This document shows positions 58,335 to 64,000 of a stretch of 64,000 nt of DNA, piece by piece (the stretch's first letter is position 1; every line of letters starts with the position of its first letter). Origin of the DNA: an uncultured Dorea sp. GTDB lineage: Bacteria; Bacillota; Clostridia; Lachnospirales; Lachnospiraceae. The notes under the pieces are model-generated. The model was not told the DNA's origin. It saw nothing but the letters and a program-made list of their open reading frames with translations, and did no database searches. The DNA is taken from assembly GCA_910584575.1 (NCBI GenBank), contig CAJUBG010000008.1, positions 19,942-83,941 on the forward strand, given 5' to 3'. The position numbers were made by a program, and so were the translations under genes.

Positions 58335-59531
58335 ATGGCAAAGATTAAGATGACAACACCAATCGTAGAGATGGACGGCGACGAGATGACACGTATCTTA
58401 TGGAAGATGATTAAAGACCATCTGTTAGAGCCGTTTATTGAATTGAATACAGAGTATTATGACCTGGGGCTTGAGCACAGGAATGAGACGGACGACCAGG
58501 TGACGATTGATTCGGCAAATGCCACCAAGAAGTACAAGGTTGCCGTGAAATGTGCCACCATCACCCCCAATGCGGCCCGTATGACGGAGTATGATTTGAA
58601 GGAAATGTGGAAAAGCCCTAACGGGACGATTCGGGCAATTCTGGATGGGACGGTTTTCCGTGCGCCCATTGTGGTCAAGGGAATCGAGCCGTGTGTACGG
58701 AATTGGAGGAAGCCCATTACTATTGCAAGGCATGCTTACGGGGATGTGTACAAAGGGTCTGAAATGAAGATTCCGGCTGCCGGCAAGGTAGAGCTTTTGT
58801 ATACAGCCAGTGACGGCAAAGAGAAAAGAGAGCTGGTGCATGAGTTTGACGGCCCAGGGATTGTACAGGGGATGCATAATGTGAATGAGTCCATTGAGAG
58901 CTTTGCCAGAAGCTGTTTTAACTATGCCCTGGATATCAAACAGGATCTCTGGTTTGCCACCAAGGATACCATTTCCAAAAAGTATGACCATACGTTTAAA
59001 GATATTTTCCAGGATATTTTTGACGCGGAGTATCAGGAAAAGTTTAAGGAAGCAGGGATTACGTATTTCTATACCTTGATTGACGACGCCGTGGCCCGTG
59101 TTATGAAGTCGGAAGGCGGGTATATCTGGGCATGTAAGAATTATGACGGCGACGTGATGAGCGATATGGTTTCTTCTGCCTTTGGCTCACTTGCCATGAT
59201 GACCTCTGTTTTAGTGTCTCCGGACGGATATTACGAGTATGAGGCGGCTCACGGGACGGTACAGCGGCATTATTACAAGCATCTTAAGGGAGAGGAGACG
59301 TCTACCAACTCTGTGGCGACTATATTTGCCTGGACAGGCGCGCTTAGGAAGCGCGGAGAGCTTGACGGGAACCAGGAGTTGATGGAATTTGCGGACAGGC
59401 TTGAGAAGGCTACCATTGATACGATTGAAAATGGGGAAATGACCAAGGACCTTGCGCTGATTACATCCATTGAGAATCCCACTGTGTTGAACAGCGAGGA
59501 GTTTATCAAGGCGATTGCAAAGAGATTATAA
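58335..59531 (+). CDS. icd: NADP-dependent isocitrate dehydrogenase
   Basis: 398 residues, of the homodimeric eukaryote-like IDH type. Landmarks: PIVEMDGDEMTRILWKMI at the N-terminus, VKCATITPNAARM, SPNGTIRAILDGTVFRAPI, RHAYGDVY, DLWFATKDTISKKYD, and YEYEAAHGTVQRHYYKHL, with the NADP-binding loop at the end. It decarboxylates isocitrate to 2-oxoglutarate, completing the oxidative branch toward glutamate with the citrate synthase in the same operon. An aconitase is not in the window. RBS CAGGAGGT. Confidence 0.96.
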   Translation: MAKIKMTTPIVEMDGDEMTRILWKMIKDHLLEPFIELNTEYYDLGLEHRNETDDQVTIDSANATKKYKVAVKCATITPNAARMTEYDLKEMWKSPNGTIRAILDGTVFRAPIVVKGIEPCVRNWRKPITIARHAYGDVYKGSEMKIPAAGKVELLYTASDGKEKRELVHEFDGPGIVQGMHNVNESIESFARSCFNYALDIKQDLWFATKDTISKKYDHTFKDIFQDIFDAEYQEKFKEAGITYFYTLIDDAVARVMKSEGGYIWACKNYDGDVMSDMVSSAFGSLAMMTSVLVSPDGYYEYEAAHGTVQRHYYKHLKGEETSTNSVATIFAWTGALRKRGELDGNQELMEFADRLEKATIDTIENGEMTKDLALITSIENPTVLNSEEFIKAIAKRL

Positions 59532-59536
59532 TCTTG

Positions 59537-59564
59537 GGGGCTGTCAAAGGACAGCCCCGTTTTC
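59537..59564 (+). terminator. Terminator after icd
   Basis: Perfect arms GGGGCTGTC/GACAGCCCC with loop AAAG, then GTTTTCT. The stem sequence is the same as that of the hairpin after pyk. Confidence 0.88.
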
Positions 59565-59575
59565 TGTATAAAATT

Positions 59576-60007
59576 TTACATTTCTTTGGAGAATTTTCTA
59601 TAATAGTACCCATAGGAGCCCCCTAATATGATTAACGCCGCGAAAGCACAGAGGATTCCCGTCAAACCAGCCTTTGCCTCGATGAGAAGGAAGGGCAGAA
59701 GAATCAGTACATAGGTGATAATGTCAAATGAACGGGCTTTGGCCAGGTCATGGATGGTTCTGGTGCGCTCATCATTCTGGTCGATGACGGTCTGCCGGCT
59801 TTCTTCTGGATATTTCTCGTACTGGTAGGTGGTCCCGAAGTAGTGGATTCCATTCAGGAATAAAAGCATGCCTGTGTATTGGATGAGCGTCAGGCAGAGG
59901 GTGGCTGGCTCTCTGTCGAAGATGTGGAGGCATTTTATCATAAAGGCTATGGCATGCATGGGAATTCCGACGAGGATTAGGATTTGTTTTTTCTTTTTGG
60001 TTGTCAT
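59576..60007 (-). CDS. Four-segment membrane protein of unknown function
   Basis: 143 residues. Hydrophobic segments at about 8-27, 36-56, 92-108 and 112-134 with a hydrophilic loop between the second and third (TTYQYEKYPEESRQTVIDQNDERTRTIHDLAKARS). A basic start (MTTKKKKQ) and the loop suggest N- and C-termini in the cytoplasm. The NDERTR motif in the loop recalls DUF2178-type proteins, but that is uncertain. RBS CTAAGGAGGGG on the minus strand. It is alone between convergent icd and the LysR gene. Confidence 0.75.
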   Translation of the reverse strand: MTTKKKKQILILVGIPMHAIAFMIKCLHIFDREPATLCLTLIQYTGMLLFLNGIHYFGTTYQYEKYPEESRQTVIDQNDERTRTIHDLAKARSFDIITYVLILLPFLLIEAKAGLTGILCAFAALIILGGSYGYYYRKFSKEM

Positions 60008-60107
60008 GGCTGTTCCCCTCCTTAGGCAATAGAGTATAAAATGTAAAGTATATTTTCCATATAGTTAGTATAACCAAGAGTCGCTGTGATGTCAAGTTTA
60101 CTTTCCG

Positions 60108-61004
60108 TTAATATAAATAAGATACCACGTCAGGAAGCTTTTCCAGTTCGTTATGAAGGGCTGCCAGAAAATAATTGATTTGCCTGGCTTTTCTGTTACT
60201 GCTTTTTAGATAATAAATAATTCTGTCCGGCGGAGGGGCTTCCATTTGGCGGATGGAGAGGAAGGGATAGGAGGACAGTTGAAAAGCTACGGACGCGGGT
60301 ACGATTGCCCATGTATGTTTCCAGGAAAGAACATACTCCAAGAGATTCATTTGGTCTAAAGAAACCCTGTAGTCAGGGGCGGACTTGAACCAAAAATCAT
60401 GCCATGCGTCATACTCCGGATTCCATGGAAGCCGGATTTCCTGTCGTGGGTCAAGTAGTTTGGGATGGACGGCTTCAGGATATTGAGCGCTGTTATTGGA
60501 TACGAACACCATCCGTTCCTGAAATGCAGGGATGGTTTCGACGCCCTTATAATAAATATCGTCCGAAATCAGCGCGATATCAATCAGGCCCTTTGCTGTA
60601 TACTGGTAGGCTTCAAATGAGTGGTAATTGTGGAAGCAGATACGGATTTCACTCTCCGGTATTTCTGAGAGGCTTTGAAAAACATGGGGGAGGATATAAC
60701 TGCTTACACTTCCCACGGAAGCAATGTTCAGTATGCCGGAGTGCTCTAAGTTGTTCAACTCCTGGGCTTCTTGCCAGATATTCAGCCATTTTCGGGCAAT
60801 GGAAACAAAGGCTTCGCCTTTGGGAGTTAGTTCGATGTTCCTTTGCCCCTTTCTTCTTGAAAACAGCGAGTAGCCTAATTCGCTCTCTAAAGTCTTGATT
60901 CGGCGGCTTAAGGCTGGCTGAGTGACGTAAAGGTTCTGTGCGGCGAAGGATATTGAGCCTGCTTTTACAATTTCAAAAAATGCTTCTATTTCCAGATGTG
61001 TCAT
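60108..61004 (-). CDS. LysR-family transcriptional regulator
   Basis: 298 residues. The winged helix-turn-helix reads LEIEAFFEIVKAGSISFAAQNLYVTQPALSRRIKTLESELGYSLFSR, typical LTTR; the effector domain from about residue 90 has ILNIASVGSVSSYILPHVF and later DIALISDDIYY. It is divergent from the MATE gene with overlapping -35 elements (61040-61090), so it probably controls the transporter and itself. ATG at 61004 follows AGAGGTAAA on the minus strand. Confidence 0.92.
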   Translation of the reverse strand: MTHLEIEAFFEIVKAGSISFAAQNLYVTQPALSRRIKTLESELGYSLFSRRKGQRNIELTPKGEAFVSIARKWLNIWQEAQELNNLEHSGILNIASVGSVSSYILPHVFQSLSEIPESEIRICFHNYHSFEAYQYTAKGLIDIALISDDIYYKGVETIPAFQERMVFVSNNSAQYPEAVHPKLLDPRQEIRLPWNPEYDAWHDFWFKSAPDYRVSLDQMNLLEYVLSWKHTWAIVPASVAFQLSSYPFLSIRQMEAPPPDRIIYYLKSSNRKARQINYFLAALHNELEKLPDVVSYLY

Positions 61005-61039
61005 TACTGTTTACCTCTTTAATATAAAGTTTTAGTTAT

Positions 61040-61090
61040 ATTATAAGGATTAAATAAACATTTTACAATACTTATGATATGGCGTAGAGT
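61040..61090. promoter_or_regulatory. Overlapping divergent promoters of the LysR and MATE genes
   Basis: Minus strand: TTGTAA (61068-61063), 17 bases, TATAAT (61045-61040) toward the LysR gene. Plus strand: TTTACA (61062-61067), 17 bases, TAGAGT (61085-61090) toward the MATE gene. The two -35 boxes overlap almost completely, so polymerase cannot use both at once. Confidence 0.75.
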
Positions 61091-61114
61091 AAAATTGCAG
61101 AGAGGTGAAAATAA

Positions 61115-62446
61115 ATGAGAGATACGAAGAATTTTGAGATTACGAGAGGGGGGATTGGAAATCAGCTTGCCCTGCTTGCCGCGCCGCTTATATTGGGAAA
61201 TATTTTTCAACAGTTCTACAATATGGCTGACTCTTTTATTATAGGCAGGTATATCAGCCATACTGCCTTTGCGGCTGCGGGTGTGGCCGGAAACATCATG
61301 AATTTATTTATTTTTGTAATAAACGGCGGATGCAATGGGATTTCAATCATATTTGCGGAATTATATGGTGAGAAGAACCGAAGCGGATTGAAAAAAGAGA
61401 GCTTCCTGTCTTTTTCCTCTGGCTGCTTTGCCGCCGTGGGTATGGGTATCGTGGGGGGACTGACCTTGGATTTGCTGCTTAATATCCTCCAGACTCCTGG
61501 GGATGTGAAAATATTCGCGCGCGAGTATTTGCTGGTTATCTACGCAGGTCTGCCGGCAGCTTTTATCTATAATTGGACGACGGCTGTACTACGGGCTGTC
61601 GGGGATGTGAAGACTCCCCTTTGGGTGCTTGTATTTTCAATGGTTTTAAACTTTTGTCTGGACGGGTTTTTCGTTGTCTGTCTTAACGCCGGAATTGCTG
61701 GCGCGGCATTGGCAACCGTCATTTCACAGATATTTGCTTCGGCGGCTTGCCTTGCATATATGAAGATGAGGCATCCTTATCTGCTGTTTGGCCGTAAGGA
61801 TATGGGGTTTGACGGCAGGCTGCTGCGTAAGACCGTAAACCTGGGAGTGGTTTCTGCCCTTCATCAATCCAGCCTTTATATTGGAAAGCTATTTGTACAG
61901 GGAGTGGTGAATACTGGCGGCACGGAGATGATATCAGCATATACGCTGGCTATGCGGATTGAGGGATTTGCCAATTCCTTCGGAGACAGCGGCAGTATGG
62001 CAATTTCTGTTTTTACTGCGCAGAACAGGGGAGCCGGCAAAGACGGGAGAGTGAGACAGGGATTTAGAAAAGGTTTCAGAATGATGGTGTTTCTTAGTAT
62101 TTTCCTGTCTTTTCTTATGGTTTTGTTTACGCCTGCTGCCATTACTCTGTTTATGGGTGAGGCATCAGATACGTTAGCGTTGAATGTGGAAGCATATATG
62201 AGGACGATAGCAGTATTTTATCTGTTTTGTTTTATTGGAAACTCCTTCGTAGGATTGTACCGCGGTATGGGGCTGGCAGGCATACCTGTGGTGGGAACCG
62301 TGCTGCATATTTCTATTCGGGTTATTTTTTCTTATCTGCTTATTGGGAAAATGGGGCTGGCTTCGGTTGCCTTAGCCTCCGGAATCGGGTGGATAGCGGT
62401 GGTTATATATCAGTATTCGCAGATGCCGCGCATTGTTTGGCGGTAG
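61115..62446 (+). CDS. MATE-family efflux transporter
   Basis: 443 residues, about 12 membrane segments. The N-terminal GGIGNQLALLAAPLILGNIFQQFYNMADSFIIGRYIS and its second-half counterpart (VNLGVVSALHQSSLYIGKLFVQGVVN) show the two-fold repeat of MATE exporters of the DinF/NorM type, which expel drugs or metabolites with Na or H. RNWTTAVLR-type text in the first half reads YNWTTAVLRAVGD. RBS AGAGAGGTG. It is likely controlled by the divergent LysR regulator. Confidence 0.93.
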   Translation: MRDTKNFEITRGGIGNQLALLAAPLILGNIFQQFYNMADSFIIGRYISHTAFAAAGVAGNIMNLFIFVINGGCNGISIIFAELYGEKNRSGLKKESFLSFSSGCFAAVGMGIVGGLTLDLLLNILQTPGDVKIFAREYLLVIYAGLPAAFIYNWTTAVLRAVGDVKTPLWVLVFSMVLNFCLDGFFVVCLNAGIAGAALATVISQIFASAACLAYMKMRHPYLLFGRKDMGFDGRLLRKTVNLGVVSALHQSSLYIGKLFVQGVVNTGGTEMISAYTLAMRIEGFANSFGDSGSMAISVFTAQNRGAGKDGRVRQGFRKGFRMMVFLSIFLSFLMVLFTPAAITLFMGEASDTLALNVEAYMRTIAVFYLFCFIGNSFVGLYRGMGLAGIPVVGTVLHISIRVIFSYLLIGKMGLASVALASGIGWIAVVIYQYSQMPRIVWR

Positions 62447-62493
62447 AAAGCCTTGAAGGATTTTCAGCTTCCGCAAATTTATCTGTGAAAACC

Positions 62494-62520
62494 ATACCAT
62501 TTTTATACGGAAAATGGTAT
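62494..62520. other. Perfect 10-bp hairpin between MATE and reductase genes
   Basis: ATACCATTTT/AAAATGGTAT separated by 7 bases, followed by AATAAAATC. It has no good T run and may be a terminator or an operator for the flavodoxin-type reductase gene downstream. Confidence 0.5.
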
Positions 62521-62618
62521 AATAAAATCAAATACGAGCAAATTCTGTGGGTTTGGACATGTTCCATAGCGTCTGACCACATTCGATAGATACGTAAAAG
62601 AGGAGAAGGGAGAACAAG

Positions 62619-63350
62619 ATGAAGATACTGATGATTAATGGCACCATGAGACACGGCTCAAGCTATCATATCGGAAAGATGGTGATTGAGAAGATTGCGA
62701 GGGAAGAAGATCAGGTCATTGAGTTATTTCTTCCGAAGGATATGCCGGAATACTGCCGTGGGTGCGCTGTCTGTATTATGGAAAGTGAGAAGAAGTGTCC
62801 GGATTATCTGATGTATATGAAGCGGGTGACACGGATGATCGACGAGGCGGACCTGCTGGTATTTACGTCGCCGGTGCATGTACTCCATGTGACAGGGGCC
62901 TTAAAGGTTCTGCTGGATCATTACGGATATCGTTTTATGGTGCATAGGCCAGAGGAGAGTATGTTTAGCAAGCAGGCCGTGTGCATCACTACCGGTGCAG
63001 GAGGCGGCATGAAATCCACACTCAAGGATATTAAGAGCAGCCTGTTCTTCTGGGGTGTGGCGAGAATCTATACATATGGGATTGCCGTGGCTGCGGTGCG
63101 GTGGGAGGATGTACAGATGTCTGTTAAGGAGAAGATTGTGAATGATGTGGATCAGCTTGCGCTTAAGCTTACTAGGGATACCGCGTCTGTGACTCCGGCG
63201 TTAAAGACGAAGATTTTGTTCTATATTATGAGACGTATGCAGCAGAACGGGAGGAACCTTCCTGATGTCACTTACTGGAAGGAGAAGGGATGGCTTGGGA
63301 AGGAACGTCCATGGAAGAAGGCGGCGCAGGAGAGCGAGCAGAAAAATTAG
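62619..63350 (+). CDS. Flavodoxin-fold NAD(P)H oxidoreductase
   Basis: 243 residues. ILMINGTMRHGSSYHIGKMV is the FMN phosphate loop of the NADPH-dependent FMN reductase/iron-sulfur flavoprotein family; CRGCAVCIMESEKKC gives a CxxCxxC...C pattern where some members bind an iron-sulfur cluster; LLVFTSPVHVLHVTGALKVLLDHYG and ITTGAGGGMKSTLKDIKSSL complete the flavin site. The C-terminal 60 residues are basic. It probably reduces a quinone, disulfide or electron carrier. RBS GAGGAGAAGGG. Confidence 0.88.
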   Translation: MKILMINGTMRHGSSYHIGKMVIEKIAREEDQVIELFLPKDMPEYCRGCAVCIMESEKKCPDYLMYMKRVTRMIDEADLLVFTSPVHVLHVTGALKVLLDHYGYRFMVHRPEESMFSKQAVCITTGAGGGMKSTLKDIKSSLFFWGVARIYTYGIAVAAVRWEDVQMSVKEKIVNDVDQLALKLTRDTASVTPALKTKILFYIMRRMQQNGRNLPDVTYWKEKGWLGKERPWKKAAQESEQKN

Positions 63351-63361
63351 TCAATACAGTG

Positions 63362-63385
63362 GGGCGGGTTTTCCGCCCTATTTTT
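63362..63385 (+). terminator. Terminator after the flavodoxin-type reductase
   Basis: Arms GGGCGG/CCGCCC with loop GTTTT, then TATTTTT. Confidence 0.85.
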
Positions 63386-63410
63386 GTGAGGAGGATATAG
63401 GCTAGTATTA

Positions 63411-63722
63411 TTACAATTTCATCTGATAATTTTCCAGTTGATGGAAGATTCCAGCTATATTCACAACATCCAAATTAATACTAAATACAATAACATAATC
63501 CATCTGCCTTGTAACAGCCTCCCGATAGCCTCTTTTTGCCAAATATGTATCTCTGCAAATGGGAAATTGTAGAGGATTTTCCTCAAGACGGTTATATATA
63601 TGTTCTATTTCATCCAGTAAATGTTTAGCAGCCTGTTTGTTTTTAAACTGATAAATCAAGTGATGTAAAATATTATCAAGCAGTTCCTCCGCGCGTTCTG
63701 TAACACTTAAATTATAAGCCAT
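63411..63722 (-). CDS. RelE/ParE-family toxin
   Basis: 103 residues. TERAEELLDNILHHLIYQFKNKQAAKHLLDEIEHIYNRLEENP is the helical first half of the ParE/RelE fold, followed by YREAVTRQMDYVIVFSINLDVVNIAGIFH, the beta sheet with the conserved Arg and the final I-H pattern. It is probably a gyrase or mRNA-targeting toxin of a type II pair. It overlaps its antitoxin by eleven bases on the minus strand. Confidence 0.88.
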   Translation of the reverse strand: MAYNLSVTERAEELLDNILHHLIYQFKNKQAAKHLLDEIEHIYNRLEENPLQFPICRDTYLAKRGYREAVTRQMDYVIVFSINLDVVNIAGIFHQLENYQMKL

Positions 63723-63972
63723 ATTTTTTCCTCATTTCTGCCAAAGCTATTCGGGCATCCCTTACATGTCCAGTTTCTATTTGCCACTCTGACACTTCAA
63801 TGTCCCTATATACTGCAAGCTGGCGCATGGTGTTCTCATAAACCTCCATGCCCATAATAACCATATCTCCATAGCCATTTTTCGTAATATAAATAGGTTC
63901 GTCTGACCTATGGCACATATCGGAAATCTCGGAAGTGTTTTTTAAATCTTTAATTGGTATAATCTGTGGCAT
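63712..63972 (-). CDS. Phd/YefM-family antitoxin
   Basis: 86 residues. PIKDLKNTSEISDMCHRSDEPIYITKNGYGDMVIMGMEVYE is the Phd/YefM DNA-binding fold, with the conserved IPIKDL start and the ITKNG loop. The C-terminal helix (WQIETGHVRDARIALAEMRKKYG) would wrap the ParE-like toxin encoded next. RBS GGAGATAAC on the minus strand. The operon promoter may be partly outside the window. Confidence 0.9.
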   Translation of the reverse strand: MPQIIPIKDLKNTSEISDMCHRSDEPIYITKNGYGDMVIMGMEVYENTMRQLAVYRDIEVSEWQIETGHVRDARIALAEMRKKYGL

Positions 63973-64000
63973 TTGTTATCTCCTCTCTGAAAATAAATAA

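Overview
The window looks like a chromosomal segment of a low- to mid-GC Gram-positive anaerobe of the class Clostridia, most probably family Lachnospiraceae. The reasons are the rnc-smc-ftsY and pta-ackA-YceD-rpmF blocks, a 1414-residue acyl-CoA dehydratase activase-like protein, a Re-type citrate synthase candidate next to isocitrate dehydrogenase, strong AGGAGG ribosome sites throughout, and TTGACA/TATAAT promoters. The genus cannot be fixed from sequence reading alone.

Layout. Positions 1-14653 are a plus-strand surface-polysaccharide cluster: glycosyltransferases with C-terminal Rossmann-like domains, a beta-propeller protein, a methyltransferase-like protein, a Gfo/Idh/MocA oxidoreductase, a CMP-sugar-type cytidylyltransferase, an inositol-monophosphatase-like phosphatase, a SIS isomerase, a 2-hydroxyacid dehydrogenase, then a UDP-xylose branch (UDP-glucose dehydrogenase, UDP-glucuronate decarboxylase, extended SDR). 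Positions 14726-20175 hold a small-protein gene, a lantibiotic-immunity-type ABC transporter with its own two-component system, and a DinJ/PIN toxin-antitoxin pair. Positions 20198-24647 (minus) hold the large activase and a small helical protein. Positions 24880-38119 are mostly housekeeping: pseudo-rhomboid, pyruvate kinase, TrmB-type regulator with diaminopimelate decarboxylase, a lipoprotein, tRNA-Leu(CAA), a second copy of the small-protein gene, aldo/keto reductase, polA-coaE-MBL-DegV, and tmcAL on the minus strand. Positions 38226-53809 carry mgtE, pta-ackA-YceD-rpmF, then a hybrid kinase and a lone FliD-like protein, then plsX-acpP-rnc-smc-ftsY. Positions 53839-63972 carry threonine ammonia-lyase, an AT-rich orphan gene behind a structured leader, a GntR-controlled citrate synthase/isocitrate dehydrogenase operon, a LysR/MATE divergent pair, a flavodoxin-type reductase and a Phd/ParE toxin-antitoxin pair.

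The most interesting unexplained items are: (1) two paralogous genes for proteins of 55 and 58 residues, about 15.6 kb apart on opposite strands, that share an almost identical promoter with a dyad between -35 and -10; (2) a compact three-way-junction plus pseudoknot RNA candidate at 55919-56031 in the leader of an orphan AT-rich gene, arranged like an RNA-regulated toxin; (3) a 36-bp structured direct repeat that supplies the 3' end of the Gfo/Idh gene; (4) a CMP-type activation cassette with no NeuB/KdsA partner; (5) a hybrid kinase and FliD-like gene inserted into an otherwise conserved rpmF-plsX junction.
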